This document shows, piece by piece, positions 19,242 through 28,922 of a stretch of 64,000 bases of DNA. The notes beneath the pieces are model-generated. The model had not been told where the DNA came from, searched no databases, and worked only from the letters and a program-made list of their open reading frames with translations. The stretch covers positions 1,364,001 through 1,428,000 of the forward strand of contig NC_019791.1 in NCBI RefSeq assembly GCF_000317795.1. Direction: 5' to 3'. Within the stretch, counting starts at the first letter, position 1; every line of letters begins with the position of its first letter. The translations under genes and the position numbers were made by a program. The DNA is from Caldisphaera lagunensis DSM 15908 (GTDB lineage Archaea; Thermoproteota; Thermoprotei_A; Sulfolobales; Acidilobaceae).

Positions 19242-19556
19242 GCAGGCCAGGATAATAACCCGCCTTCTGTATTGCGGCATTCGACTCTGCGGAAATTAGA
19301 GAGCTCGCGTGGCTCCTCATCGCCCTCACCCTTGCTCCGCTAGGGTCGGCCGTTTCAACGCATCCTCCATTGTCTTCAACAGATTACTATCTATCCATTG
19401 CTGGATAGATCTTTCTGTATCATAATCATACAATGGAGGCCGTGTCGTTTCTGTGCCGTTGCCTGAGGTATCACCTCAGCCTGAGGCCTAGCTGCCACTG
19501 GGAGGGCGGTGTTTCCTCAGGCCTATTAAGGCCCGTGAGCCGCTATCCTGGCCTGC
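19242..19556 (-). ncRNA. rnpB: RNase P RNA
   Basis: The catalytic RNA of RNase P, about 315 nt on the minus strand. The ends pair in a perfect 13-bp P1 helix (19544-19556 with 19242-19254). Conserved regions appear in order on that strand: GAGGAAAC after P3 (near 19511-19518), TTGAAACGG (19350-19358), AGCAAGGGTGAGGGCG (19321-19336) and ACAGAAGGCGGGTTAT next to P1 (19255-19270). The middle contains S-domain hairpins, so this is a full-length type A-like RNA and not the shortened Pyrobaculum form. An AT-rich promoter with CTTTTAAGG lies ~28 nt upstream. Rpr2, a protein partner, is encoded at the right end of the window. Confidence 0.9.
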
Positions 19557-19695
19557 ATAAATGTAATGGATTTATTAAGCCTTAAAAGGTTGCCCTATGG
19601 AATTTTAAGATTTTAATATTTAAAAAATTTAAAAATCTTATAATGAGAGTAAATACATGCTAAAAGCAAAGATTAACTAAATAGAAACAAAAATA

Positions 19696-20775
19696 ATGAA
19701 AATTACGTATTGTTTTAATTTTTGTTTTAGCTATAAAAATTGGGTTTCAAAAGAAAGGGGTTATAATAGCTTGAACAGCCCTTGTATAAAAATTAGCAAA
19801 CAATATGGAGAGGACGTTATTAAAATATTGAAAGAAGCAAAAATCCTGAACAACGAGCTAAAGCCTAAAATTCAGGATAATAAATTGTTAATACCTGTTA
19901 TTGATGTAGAGAAGTCATTAGCCATTATTAAAGGAGTAGCAGACATAGATTTTTGCAATGATACATTTGAAGAATATAAGTTCAAAACAAAAAAATTAAA
20001 CAGAATAATAAAAGGTATATCTAGCTATACCATTATTGGTGATATTGCAATAATAAATTATAAAAAAGATATAGAATTACTAGAAAGGGCTGCTAAGGAA
20101 ATAGTTAAAATAAATCCTAAAATAAAAAGTGTATATGCTAAAATTGATACAGAAGGTGAATATAGAGTTCCTAAATTAATATTACTTTATGGAGAAAAGA
20201 GAACTATAACGAGACATAAGGAAAATGGTCTCATATTTTATGTTGATATAGAAAAAACATACTTTAATCCGAAATTGGGTGGAGAACATAATAGAATTGC
20301 AAGCTTAGTAAAAGAAAACGAGACAGTATTAGACATGTTTAGTGGAGTAGGGGGCTTTACATTAAACATAATTAAAAGGAATAAGGTAAACGTTTTGGGA
20401 GTTGATTTAAATCCCTACGCGATTTCTCTTGCATCTTTAAACTATATGATTAATAAAAAAATTTTTAAAGGTGATGCAGTTTTTATGAGGGCGAATGCGT
20501 TATTTTTGCAAGATATTATTAAAAATAAATTTGATAGAATTATAATGAATCATCCTACAGGTTCTATTAATTTTTTAAATGTGGCATGCAATTTAGCAAA
20601 CGAAAAGGCTAATATTCACCTTTATACTATTTTAGAAAATAAAAATTTAAAATTAAATGATATAAAGGACAAATTAAAGGAAAGTTGTGATAAAAAATAT
20701 GAAATAAATCAACCAAGAAGGGTTCTAGAATATAGTCCCAAGTATTCTATTTTTGAAATTAATATAAATTTCTAA
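19696..20775 (+). CDS. tRNA (guanine37-N1)-methyltransferase, Trm5/Met-10 family
   Basis: A SAM-dependent methyltransferase predicted to modify G37 of tRNAs, or the related wyosine-pathway step. The Rossmann motif is VLDMFSGVGGFTLN, the acidic ribose-binding loop VLGVDLNPYAISLA, and the catalytic-loop motif IIMNHPTGS occupies the family's NLP position. An N-terminal D1-like domain is present. The family's usual N terminus begins near SPCIKISKQYGEDVIK, so a TTG at 19771 may be the real start; the 25 residues before it look atypical. It lies just downstream of the divergent RNase P RNA gene. Discrimination between Trm5a/b/c and Taw types is not possible by eye. Confidence 0.83.
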   Translation: MKITYCFNFCFSYKNWVSKERGYNSLNSPCIKISKQYGEDVIKILKEAKILNNELKPKIQDNKLLIPVIDVEKSLAIIKGVADIDFCNDTFEEYKFKTKKLNRIIKGISSYTIIGDIAIINYKKDIELLERAAKEIVKINPKIKSVYAKIDTEGEYRVPKLILLYGEKRTITRHKENGLIFYVDIEKTYFNPKLGGEHNRIASLVKENETVLDMFSGVGGFTLNIIKRNKVNVLGVDLNPYAISLASLNYMINKKIFKGDAVFMRANALFLQDIIKNKFDRIIMNHPTGSINFLNVACNLANEKANIHLYTILENKNLKLNDIKDKLKESCDKKYEINQPRRVLEYSPKYSIFEININF

Positions 20776-20783
20776 TCATTTAA

Positions 20784-21485
20784 TTAAAATGCTATAATAA
20801 ATGCTATTAGACCTGTTATGAATACCCCATCGAAAATTCCAGCACCACCAATGCTAACTAAAGGTGCAAATATTTTTTCTGGCTCTTTAGCTAAATGCAA
20901 TATATCTGCACCTAATAAGCTTCCAATAGAACCACTTATATATGCTGCTGATGCTGCAGCAGGACTAATGCCTGCTATTAAGATTGCAGGTATTGCTGAT
21001 ATTATAGGTGGTATGAAGGCTGGAACTGCTATTCCTACTCCTCTAATTGGTTTTGCTAGAAAGTATGTTACAGCTGTGTTAATAATAAGAGATACTATGG
21101 TGGCAGTATAAAATATATGAGAATAAGGGGAATATGCCATTAGTGCAAACAAGGTAATGGAGACTGCTAATGGAACAACGGCTCCACCTATATTAATAGC
21201 TATTGACATGGTAGCTTCTTTGAAAGTCATTTTAGGAACTGGTATTGGAATACCAAAGAAGTCTACATATTGAACTTCAACAATATTTTCTAAGATACCA
21301 GTTCTAATTCTTTTTACAATTAAGTTAACGAAGCTTAAAGCAGGACTTAATACTATCAATACTGCAGATAATATTCCTAATGGAAATGCATAACTCAAAT
21401 ACGATGATTGGGCAATATAAACAGGAAATCTGAATGCTATCAATGCTATAATTATACCAGCCAGTAAATAAAATGATACAAACAT
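20784..21485 (-). CDS. DUF1614 family membrane protein
   Basis: A polytopic membrane protein of about seven helices; the end SIGGAGIFDGVFITG and the loop IGSLLGADILHLAKEP are typical of the archaeal/bacterial DUF1614 family, whose function is unknown. The first canonical start is the ATG at 21485, which has no ribosome-binding motif. The frame stays open upstream to a TGA, encoding ISIEEKRVVITPPTHP, and a GGTGA motif (21540-21544) lies 6 nt before an in-frame ATT at 21533. An ATT start would give 249 residues with a more family-like N terminus. The gene ends close to the convergent trm5-like gene. Confidence 0.75.
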   Translation of the reverse strand: MFVSFYLLAGIIIALIAFRFPVYIAQSSYLSYAFPLGILSAVLIVLSPALSFVNLIVKRIRTGILENIVEVQYVDFFGIPIPVPKMTFKEATMSIAINIGGAVVPLAVSITLFALMAYSPYSHIFYTATIVSLIINTAVTYFLAKPIRGVGIAVPAFIPPIISAIPAILIAGISPAAASAAYISGSIGSLLGADILHLAKEPEKIFAPLVSIGGAGIFDGVFITGLIAFIIAF

Positions 21486-21615
21486 TGGATGTGTCGGCGG
21501 GGTTATTACTACTCTTTTTTCCTCTATTGAAATCTTTTTTCACCTCTGCTCATTTAAAGTTATTAAAGTTAAAAATATTATATAGATATGAAAGTTTTAT
21601 TTTTAATATTATTTG

Positions 21616-22506
21616 TTAAATAAGAGACAAACCGGAAACAAGTCCAGAAAGTATATACGATAATCTCCACATTACTACTATGTTAATTGGCAATAATACA
21701 GCTAGACCATATTCTGCTCCTCCTTCACCAGCAGGCGTAGGGAATATTGCCATTGCATAATTGAACATTAAAGCAATAAATAATTTAAATATTGAAATAT
21801 TTTTATTTAATAAAATCATTATTGAAAAGGTTTGGATAAGATAAGATATTATAGAAATGATTAAGGAGCCAAATAAAAGCTTTTTATTCTTTACAAAATT
21901 TAAAGATTCCTGGAAGGTATCAATTTCTTTAATTATTCTTTCTTTTAAATTTCTAATAGAAATTTTATCAAGAATCTTTATAGAGAAACTTTTAATATTA
22001 ATATTAAAGACTAAGCTCCAAAATATAATTGTAAATAATGAAAATAGTGTAATTCCTAATGATTCTGGCAAATAAAACAAAGAAAATAAAAATGAAGCCA
22101 AGGATGGTATAATTCCATCAAAGAAGGCTTGAGATGATGAAATTCCAAATGCCTCACCAAGAGGAGTTTGGTTATATTTATTCAATAAACTAGCCATACT
22201 TGGTACACCACCAATATTTCCAGGTGTAATTGTACCATAGAAAAAACTGCTTAATTGAATTTTTATAGAATCAAATAACCTTAGTTTACAATTTTTTGCA
22301 AACCTGCATGTATAATAAAGCCTAAAGGATTTAATAACTTCAGAAAGCATTAGTAATAAAAATGTAAATAATAGTAATATGTTCCCTTCATATATTATCA
22401 ATAAAATCTTTATTGGATTTTCTAAGATTATTGTAAATACAAGTAGCATTAATACTATGACTGATAATATTTTTAACACATCTCTTTTATTCAAACTTAA
22501 TCCCAT
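21616..22506 (-). CDS. UPF0104 / lysylphosphatidylglycerol-synthase-type flippase-like membrane protein
   Basis: An integral membrane protein with about seven or eight helices. Diagnostic segments are FFYGTITPGNIGGVPSMASL in the middle and FPTPAGEGGAEYGLAVLLP near the C terminus; both belong to the UPF0104/LPG-synthase transmembrane superfamily. Family members are thought to handle lipid head groups or glycolipids, but archaeal members have no established activity. The ATG at 22506 is used; the neighbouring genes are DUF1614 downstream and a radical SAM protein upstream, all on the minus strand, though spacing of 49 bp or more argues for separate regulation. Confidence 0.72.
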   Translation of the reverse strand: MGLSLNKRDVLKILSVIVLMLLVFTIILENPIKILLIIYEGNILLLFTFLLLMLSEVIKSFRLYYTCRFAKNCKLRLFDSIKIQLSSFFYGTITPGNIGGVPSMASLLNKYNQTPLGEAFGISSSQAFFDGIIPSLASFLFSLFYLPESLGITLFSLFTIIFWSLVFNINIKSFSIKILDKISIRNLKERIIKEIDTFQESLNFVKNKKLLFGSLIISIISYLIQTFSIMILLNKNISIFKLFIALMFNYAMAIFPTPAGEGGAEYGLAVLLPINIVVMWRLSYILSGLVSGLSLI

Positions 22507-22555
22507 GTATGGATAAATAATTTTAAAATAAAAGGTTAAGGTTTAAGATAAAAAA

Positions 22556-24112
22556 TCATATCTTAGCTTTAACGGGAATTTGTTGCACATCGTTTTTGAA
22601 TTTGTTTTCTTCCCAACTTTTTTCTACCATTTCAGCAGCTAGCATAGCTCTTTTTCTTATGTAATCAACAATGTAATTTAGCAAAAATCTGACAGGACCG
22701 TATTTAAATCCTTTTATATAAAATCTGCTAACTATATCCTTTGCCCAATAAGTACTATGATCTAGGGTTGCTTTTAATAAATCTATATGCTCTCTTTTCA
22801 AGAAATTCTTTTTGAACCAGTCTTTTTCTTTTAGTACTCCCATAGGAACAAAGAACATTGGTACTATTAAACTCCTATATGGTCTCAGTCTTTCTATAAG
22901 CTCTGTTGTAGCCATGACATCATCTGGCTCTTCTTCAGGCAAACCAACAATTAATGTAACTGCAGGAATTATATTGTGATCCATAAGGATTGAAAATGCT
23001 GATTCAACTACATCTGGCCATTTATCAGCGCTATAGGGTGCAGATTTAGCTGGCATTATTTTCTTTGCAAGTTTAACGCTTCCTGTTTCTAAGCCAATTT
23101 CAACACCTAGAAAATCTTGATTACCGCTATACATAATATCAGTTAGCTTCGATATCAATTTATATGTATCTTCTGCATATTTAACTGCTGCTAGGCTTAC
23201 GTGAGACCATGCTATTGGTAAATCAGATATTTCTCTAACCATTGTATGTAGTTTTAATAATTTTTCTGGTCTTGGTCTAATTCCATCCGCATAATATAAT
23301 AAGTTATCTTCGCTATGCAATAATATTTGATCAACTCCCTCATTGAGATTTAGCTTTACTTCTTCTATAACTCTTTCAGGAGGTATCGATCTCCACGCTC
23401 TCAAAGTAACGCTACAGAATTTACATCCTCTAGGACAACCTCTCATTATTTCAACTAAGCCATTCACGCTTGCATGTTTAATTTTAGGTATTTCATTTAA
23501 AGATGGCACATCTGGAGGACCTATAAATACATAATCTGGAAGTTCCTCATTATTTAAAGCTTTTTTAACTAGTTCTACAGAAACTTTTTCTGCTTCTCCA
23601 TCTACAACAGTATCAACTCCCCATTTTTTCCATTCATCGAGAGACCATAACCATTGCCAAGCTGCAGGTCCTCCTACAATTATTTTTACTCCCTTTTCTT
23701 TAGCTTTTCTCATTGCAGGACTTTCCATAAAATTTCTAAAAGATACTCTATTGATAGGTTCTTTTCCAGTTATGCTCCACCATTCGCTACTTGGTGGGCC
23801 ATATGCGAAATAGTCATGATGCCCAATCATTATAACTTTGACTGTATCTAGGTGTTTATCTATATAATCTGGGTCAATAACCGAAGCATTTATTCCGGCA
23901 TCTACTAAAGCAGCTTCTATTTTTCTTATACCATATGGTGCAACAGCAGGTCTACCTAACTTATCAACTTTAGGTTTTGGAGCTGCTATCCATTTCCAAA
24001 TACTTTCTGGTAAGCCTATAGAAGGACCTGTTGTCATAAAACCTAAAAATTCATGTTTATGATGGTCACTCATCATGGTTCTATCCGTTGTCAAAATTAC
24101 ATCATATGTCAT
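22556..24112 (-). CDS. B12-binding-domain-type radical SAM protein
   Basis: A 518-residue radical SAM enzyme. The N-terminal ~185 residues form a Rossmann-like region of the cobalamin-binding type (VKVIMIGHHDYFAYG, VKIIVGGPAAWQWLW, VVDGEAE). The cluster motif is CPRGCKFC (CxxxCxxC) near residue 231. The barrel continues with LLHSEDNLLYY, GVEIGLETGSVKLAKKI and TLIVGLPEEEPDDV. A histidine in the B12 site cannot be verified, so cobalamin may not be bound. The reaction is unknown. GGTGA precedes the ATG and overlaps the stop of the small upstream gene, so the two are coupled. Confidence 0.78.
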   Translation of the reverse strand: MTYDVILTTDRTMMSDHHKHEFLGFMTTGPSIGLPESIWKWIAAPKPKVDKLGRPAVAPYGIRKIEAALVDAGINASVIDPDYIDKHLDTVKVIMIGHHDYFAYGPPSSEWWSITGKEPINRVSFRNFMESPAMRKAKEKGVKIIVGGPAAWQWLWSLDEWKKWGVDTVVDGEAEKVSVELVKKALNNEELPDYVFIGPPDVPSLNEIPKIKHASVNGLVEIMRGCPRGCKFCSVTLRAWRSIPPERVIEEVKLNLNEGVDQILLHSEDNLLYYADGIRPRPEKLLKLHTMVREISDLPIAWSHVSLAAVKYAEDTYKLISKLTDIMYSGNQDFLGVEIGLETGSVKLAKKIMPAKSAPYSADKWPDVVESAFSILMDHNIIPAVTLIVGLPEEEPDDVMATTELIERLRPYRSLIVPMFFVPMGVLKEKDWFKKNFLKREHIDLLKATLDHSTYWAKDIVSRFYIKGFKYGPVRFLLNYIVDYIRKRAMLAAEMVEKSWEENKFKNDVQQIPVKAKI

Positions 24113-24116
24113 TATA

Positions 24117-24377
24117 TCACCTCATACTGTTATCTTTATTTTCTCTTACTATTATGATAGTTTGAGATAGGAATTCTCCTAAAAAATTTCTTAGCTTTTC
24201 CATATAAGAATAATCAGGGGAATTGTATACATGGATTATAACCCTTTTTGCTTTAGCTCTAAATGCGTTAACTAGCTCTTTTTTAACATAATTTGGATCC
24301 GATGTAGAATCCCAATTAATATGGTAGAGTTCATTGATTTTATTTTGATCTATTTTACTTCCTTTATCTTCAGACAA
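24117..24377 (-). CDS. Unrecognised 86-residue protein co-transcribed with the radical SAM gene
   Basis: I do not recognise this family. The product has a short acidic/polar N terminus, then a compact alpha/beta region with a basic helix (KKELVNAFRAKAKRVIIHVY) and SQTIIIVRENKD, suggesting a small Rossmann-like half domain. It starts with TTG at 24377, preceded by GGGGAG. Its stop codon lies inside the GGTGA motif of the radical SAM gene, leaving only 4 bp between them. It could be a partner or substrate-handling protein for that enzyme; this is inference from context only. Confidence 0.6.
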   Translation of the reverse strand: MSEDKGSKIDQNKINELYHINWDSTSDPNYVKKELVNAFRAKAKRVIIHVYNSPDYSYMEKLRNFLGEFLSQTIIIVRENKDNSMR

Positions 24378-24652
24378 GCATCTCTCCCCTATGCATAGAT
24401 AAACATATTCGTAAGTTAAATAAATCTTACCCTATATTACTATATTTATAATTAATAATAGTATATAATAATATTATTAATCATTAATATTCTCTAAAAT
24501 AATATTTTTATTAAAATTATTAGTTTTTATTAAGAAATAAAATTATTTATGATAATTTAAAATAATTATTTATAGAAATACTTTATAAAATGCTAATTTA
24601 AAGGCTCTCCTCTATAATTTTTCTCTGGAGATAAAACATAGGTGTGAAAATT

Positions 24653-26857
24653 ATGTCTGAGGAGAACCAATCAAATAATTCAAAGGAAATCGTATTGAGA
24701 GTTTCTGAAGCAAGGCCTAGGGATACAGGGAAAAGAAGAGTAAGAATAGATGTAGATATAATGAAACAACTTAATGTAGAGCCCGGAGATATTGTAGAAA
24801 TAGAAGGCAAGAAGAAAACAGTTGCTGTAGTATGGCCAGCATTACCAGAAGATCAAGGTTTAGACATAATTAGAATGGATGGTATATTAAGGAAAAATGC
24901 TGATATAAATATTGGCGATAAAGTTATAGTTAGAAAGGTTTTGCCGAAACAGGCCATAAAAGTAAAACTCGCACCAACGGTTCACTCAATATCAGTTGAT
25001 GAAGGGTTTAAAAAATATGTTAAAAAGAAACTAGTTGGCACTCCTATTGTTGAAGGTGATGTAATAGTTGTTCCAGTTATAGGCCAGGCTGTTCAATTGA
25101 CAGTTATTGATACAAGGCCAAGAGGACCTGTTATAATAGGTGAAAAGACTTCAGTAGATGTATTAGAAAAGCCAATGGCCCAAATTAATGTTCCAAAGGT
25201 AACATACGAAGATATAGGTGGTTTAAGAGATATAATTTCAAGGATAAGAGAACTCGTTGAATTACCTTTAAGACATCCAGAGCTTTTTGCAAGGCTCGGA
25301 ATAGAGCCACCCAAAGGAGTTTTATTATTTGGTCCTCCTGGAACAGGTAAGACACTATTAGCAAAAGCAGTTGCAACAGAAAGTGATGCATATTTTGTTG
25401 CAATTAATGGACCAGAAATCATGAGTAAGTTTTATGGAGAAAGCGAGCAAAGGTTAAGAGAAATTTTTGATGAAGCAAAGAAAAATGCTCCTGCAATAAT
25501 ATTTATTGATGAAATAGATGCAATAGCTCCAAAAAGGGATGAAGTTGTAGGAGAAGTAGAAAGAAGGGTTGTTGCACAATTATTGGCATTAATGGACGGT
25601 CTTGAAAATAGAGGTCAAGTAATAGTAATTGGCGCAACTAATAGAATTAATGCTGTAGATCCTGCATTAAGAAGACCTGGTAGATTTGATAGAGAAATTG
25701 AAGTTCCATTACCTGATAAGCAAGGTAGATTAGAAATATTGCAAATACATACAAGGCATATGCCTTTAGATGGTGACGTTGATACAGAGAGATTAGCTGA
25801 GATTACAAAAGGATATACTGGAGCAGATTTAGCAGCTTTAGTAAAAGAGGCAGCGATGCATGCATTGAGAAGATACTTACCAGAAATTGATATAGAGCAA
25901 GAAAAGATACCAGTAGAGGTTTTAGAGAAAATGGTAGTAACAATGGATGATTTTATAGCAGCATACAAAGAAATAACGCCAAGTGGATTAAGAGAAATTC
26001 AAGTAGAAATACCTGAAGTGCATTGGGAAGATATAGGAGGATTAGAAAGTCTTAAACAAGAATTGAGAGAAGTCGTTGAATGGCCATTAAAATATCCTAA
26101 CTCATTTAAGAGGATTGGAGTTCAGCCACCCAAAGGAGTTTTATTATTTGGTCCTCCTGGAACAGGTAAGACACTATTAGCAAAAGCAGTTGCAACAGAA
26201 AGTGGGGCTAATTTTATAACAATTAGAGGTCCAGAAGTTTTGAGCAAATGGGTTGGAGAAAGCGAAAGGGCCATTAGAGAAATATTTAAGAAAGCAAGAC
26301 AATATGCCCCAGTTGTGGTATTTTTCGATGAAATAGATGCAATCGCTGCATTAAGGGGAATTGATGAAGGGACAAGAGTTGGTGAAAGAATAGTAAGTCA
26401 GTTATTAACAGAAATAGATGGTATAACTGATCTTCAAAACGTGGTAGTTATAGCAGCAACAAATAGGCCAGAAATGGTAGATCCAGCATTAATTAGGCCT
26501 GGAAGATTAGAGAAACTCGTTTATGTTCCACCTCCTGATGAAAAAGGTAGAGTTGAGATATTGCAAATACATACAAGAAATGTCCCCTTGGCTGACGATG
26601 TCGATTTAATTGAAATAGCTAAGAGGACTAATGGATATACTGGAGCAGATTTAGCAGCTTTAGTTAGGGAAGCTGCAATGCAGGCATTAAGAGAAGATTT
26701 GCAAAATGGAATTGTTAAAAATAAACACTTCGATGTTGCATTGTCAAAAGTAAAACCAAGTGTTACACAATATATGATAGATTATTACATGAAGTGGCTT
26801 GAAAGCGCAAGGCAAATGAATGTAGGAAAAACTATGTCTACATCAATAACTTATTAA
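24653..26857 (+). CDS. cdc48: Cdc48/VCP-like AAA+ ATPase (VAT)
   Basis: A hexameric unfoldase that delivers proteins to the proteasome or remodels complexes. The N domain (double-psi barrel, residues ~10-90, and a second lobe to ~185) is followed by two AAA+ modules. D1 has Walker A GPPGTGKT near residue 227 and [11 protein letters not shown]2 has the same Walker A about 273 residues later and [10 protein letters not shown]. The C terminus is short. The ATG at 24653 follows GGTG; the frame opens three codons earlier. The D1 and D2 Walker A regions are identical at DNA level over 81 nt. A small winged-helix gene follows after 11 bp. Confidence 0.95.
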   Translation: MSEENQSNNSKEIVLRVSEARPRDTGKRRVRIDVDIMKQLNVEPGDIVEIEGKKKTVAVVWPALPEDQGLDIIRMDGILRKNADINIGDKVIVRKVLPKQAIKVKLAPTVHSISVDEGFKKYVKKKLVGTPIVEGDVIVVPVIGQAVQLTVIDTRPRGPVIIGEKTSVDVLEKPMAQINVPKVTYEDIGGLRDIISRIRELVELPLRHPELFARLGIEPPKGVLLFGPPGTGKTLLAKAVATESDAYFVAINGPEIMSKFYGESEQRLREIFDEAKKNAPAIIFIDEIDAIAPKRDEVVGEVERRVVAQLLALMDGLENRGQVIVIGATNRINAVDPALRRPGRFDREIEVPLPDKQGRLEILQIHTRHMPLDGDVDTERLAEITKGYTGADLAALVKEAAMHALRRYLPEIDIEQEKIPVEVLEKMVVTMDDFIAAYKEITPSGLREIQVEIPEVHWEDIGGLESLKQELREVVEWPLKYPNSFKRIGVQPPKGVLLFGPPGTGKTLLAKAVATESGANFITIRGPEVLSKWVGESERAIREIFKKARQYAPVVVFFDEIDAIAALRGIDEGTRVGERIVSQLLTEIDGITDLQNVVVIAATNRPEMVDPALIRPGRLEKLVYVPPPDEKGRVEILQIHTRNVPLADDVDLIEIAKRTNGYTGADLAALVREAAMQALREDLQNGIVKNKHFDVALSKVKPSVTQYMIDYYMKWLESARQMNVGKTMSTSITY
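25305..25385 (+). repeat. 81-nt exact internal duplicate in cdc48 (partner 26124-26204)
   Basis: The 81 bases around the D1 Walker A are identical to those around the D2 Walker A, 819 bp (273 codons) downstream, including every synonymous position. A second identical stretch, GGATATACTGGAGCAGATTT plus the next dozen bases, occurs near 25809 and 26632. The rest of D1 and D2 is diverged, which points to gene conversion and not recent duplication. Confidence 0.9.
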
Positions 26858-26868
26858 GGTGAACAAAC

Positions 26869-27147
26869 ATGAGTGTATGGGTTGAAACCCCTTATTTGAA
26901 TTTGGTTTATGACGAAATTAAAAAGCTTACAAAAGACGGGGAAGTACCAATTTCCGAAAAAGAAATTATATCTAGCCTATCTAGGCAAGGCTATGACATT
27001 TCCCCTTCTGATTTGGTAAAATTATTAATAAAAATGGAAATCATGGGTTTGATTGTTGTTAGTTCTAGTACAAAGGAAGAAAGATTAATTAAGTTAAATA
27101 AAACAGAAAGGCATGAAGAATTTGTTCAAGTTGATAATGAGAGTTAA
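26869..27147 (+). CDS. Small winged-helix-like protein linked to cdc48
   Basis: A 92-residue protein whose helices and turn (VPISEKEIISSLSRQGYDIS, then PSDLVKLLIKMEIMGLIVV) match a winged-helix pattern with a beta hairpin at the end and an acidic tail. Similar small proteins often act in DNA binding or as subunits of larger complexes. It begins 11 bp after cdc48 with GGTGA before the ATG, so it is translated from the cdc48 mRNA. A role as Cdc48 cofactor is a guess from context. I do not recognise a named family. Confidence 0.65.
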   Translation: MSVWVETPYLNLVYDEIKKLTKDGEVPISEKEIISSLSRQGYDISPSDLVKLLIKMEIMGLIVVSSSTKEERLIKLNKTERHEEFVQVDNES

Positions 27148-27197
27148 ACGAAAAATTAAAACGTTTTAAATAATATTTTTATTAATTGGTGAAAATT

Positions 27198-28244
27198 TTG
27201 GGAGTTAACTTAAAAGATCTTATACCAGAAAAGGCAAAACAAGAAATAGATTTGAAGGCATTAAAAGGATACACAGTGGCTTTAGATGGTTATAATATGT
27301 TGTATCAATTTCTTGCTGCAATAAGGCAGCCAGATGGAACTCCATTAATTGATTCTAAAGGTAATATAACAAGTCATATAAGTGGTTTATTTTATAGGAC
27401 TATTAATTTGATAGAAGAAGGAGTTAAACCTATATATGTTTTTGATGGGAAGCCACCTGAAATGAAGAAAAAAGAAATTGAAGATAGAATTAATAGAAGG
27501 CAACAATATGCAGAAAAATATCAAAAGGCAAAACAAGAAGGAAAAATTGAGGAGGCAAAAAAATACGCACAAGCATCAACATCTCTTTCAAATAAGATGG
27601 TTGAAGATGCAAAACAATTGCTAACATATATGGGAATACCATGGGTTCAAGCACCGGCCGATGGAGAAGCGCAAGCAGCTTATATGGCTAAGAAAGGTGA
27701 CGTTTATGCAACAGGAAGCCAGGATTATGATAGTCTTCTCTTTGGTTCTCCAAAATTATTGAGAAATTTAGCAATAACAGGAAAAAGAAAATTGCCTAAT
27801 AAGGAAGAATATATAGAAATAAAGCCTGAATTAATTAACTTAAATGATATGTTAAAAGCTTTGGAAATAACAAGAGAACAATTAATTGTAATAGGAATTC
27901 TTTTAGGAACAGATTTCAATCCTGACGGGTTTAAAGGCTATGGACCTAAAACTGCTTTAAAATACGTAAAAGAACATAGAGATCCAATAAAGGCTTTGAG
28001 CTCTTTAAAAGTTAATGATGAAGATATTGATATTATGAAAATATATGAATATTTCTTAAATCCACCTTCCAATCCTAATTATAAAATAGAATGGAGAGAT
28101 CCAAATGAAGAAAAAATAATAGACATGCTTGTCAGGGAACATGATTTTAATGATGATAGAGTTAAAAAAGCGTTGGAAAGATTGAAAAAATCATTTAAGG
28201 AATCTGTGAAGTCAAAACAGGCAAGACTTGATAATTGGTTTTAG
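27198..28244 (+). CDS. fen: Flap endonuclease 1
   Basis: Structure-specific 5' nuclease that removes flaps during Okazaki fragment maturation and repair. The XPG N and I regions are clear ([38 protein letters not shown] with [13 protein letters not shown]), then the H2TH region [22 protein letters not shown]. The C terminus ARLDNWF closes a PCNA-interacting peptide of the QxxLxxWF type. The frame opens at 27186, but GGTGA lies 5 nt before the TTG at 27198, and that start gives [10 protein letters not shown], placing the conserved Gly2 correctly. PCNA and DNA ligase are also in the window. Confidence 0.96.
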   Translation: MGVNLKDLIPEKAKQEIDLKALKGYTVALDGYNMLYQFLAAIRQPDGTPLIDSKGNITSHISGLFYRTINLIEEGVKPIYVFDGKPPEMKKKEIEDRINRRQQYAEKYQKAKQEGKIEEAKKYAQASTSLSNKMVEDAKQLLTYMGIPWVQAPADGEAQAAYMAKKGDVYATGSQDYDSLLFGSPKLLRNLAITGKRKLPNKEEYIEIKPELINLNDMLKALEITREQLIVIGILLGTDFNPDGFKGYGPKTALKYVKEHRDPIKALSSLKVNDEDIDIMKIYEYFLNPPSNPNYKIEWRDPNEEKIIDMLVREHDFNDDRVKKALERLKKSFKESVKSKQARLDNWF

Positions 28245-28328
28245 ATATCTTAATTTTAATAATTATATTAAGGCATTATAGTCATTTTATTTATTAAAAT
28301 ATTAAATTTAATTAAATAAAAAGAAAAA

Positions 28329-28922
28329 TTATATTTGCTTTAAGAGCTTGTCTAATTGATTTGCATCTATATGTTGTTCTATTTTTTCTTCCTCATTTAT
28401 TTTCTTGTATTTTGGATAGTCTACGAATTCAAAATATATATCATTTCTTGTTAAGATTTTAAAAATCCTCTTTACAGAATCTCCAATTTCATCAACTTTA
28501 GGCTTCTCATATGAAGGTATTTTAGCTACATAATATACAATTCCATCAGGACTATAATATATATTGGTTGATTTTATCTCAACATTAGCAAGCAATTTAT
28601 AAACAAGCTCTTTTGGATTGCTTGCATATTCTATCAAAACTATTCTATCAAAATTGAAATTACGAAGCTTTTCTCTAAGATACTTTTCCAACTCATGCCT
28701 ATGAGATCCTAAATTTTCTAATATTATATATAATTTTCTATCAAATACAATAGATTTTTTATAATTTACATCCCTTAATCCCTTAATCTTATCTTCAAGT
28801 TCTACTAAAACCTTCATTACATCAACTTCCCATTTTTCATATAAGCCTTTATCGATTTTTGCCTGACAGTTAGGGCATAATATCCCACTTTTCACGCAAA
28901 TTTTGTCTAGTGGTATCTGCAT
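28329..28922 (-). CDS. Conserved crenarchaeal protein with N-terminal CxxC, possibly KH-type RNA-binding
   Basis: The product begins MQIPLDKICVKSGILCPNCQ, carrying a CPNC knuckle and one further cysteine, then alternating charged helices and strands. The pattern resembles a crenarchaeal family sometimes labelled as a transcription-elongation or KH-domain protein, but I cannot confirm a domain. The start is the ATG at 28922 with GGTGA 4 nt upstream; the frame opens 16 codons earlier. The gene converges on fen across an AT-rich 84-bp gap with inverted CTTAAT/ATTAAG. The function is unknown. Confidence 0.55.
   Translation of the reverse strand: MQIPLDKICVKSGILCPNCQAKIDKGLYEKWEVDVMKVLVELEDKIKGLRDVNYKKSIVFDRKLYIILENLGSHRHELEKYLREKLRNFNFDRIVLIEYASNPKELVYKLLANVEIKSTNIYYSPDGIVYYVAKIPSYEKPKVDEIGDSVKRIFKILTRNDIYFEFVDYPKYKKINEEEKIEQHIDANQLDKLLKQI

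Noticed and set aside
19242-19556. The GC-rich RNA considered as SRP (7S) RNA
   Set aside because: The minus strand shows RNase P conserved regions (GAGGAAAC, ACAGAA with GGCGGGTTAT beside the P1 helix), not the SRP helix 8 motif.
21325-21543. GTG-started frame with GGTG at the start of the DUF1614 gene
   Set aside because: Its sequence is out of phase with the conserved DUF1614 frame and has no membrane-protein character; the motif more likely serves the DUF1614 frame.
24400-24640. Very AT-rich region before cdc48 considered as a replication origin
   Set aside because: No origin-recognition-box repeats and no orc1/cdc6 gene nearby; many intergenic regions here are similarly AT-rich. Promoter DNA is the simpler reading.
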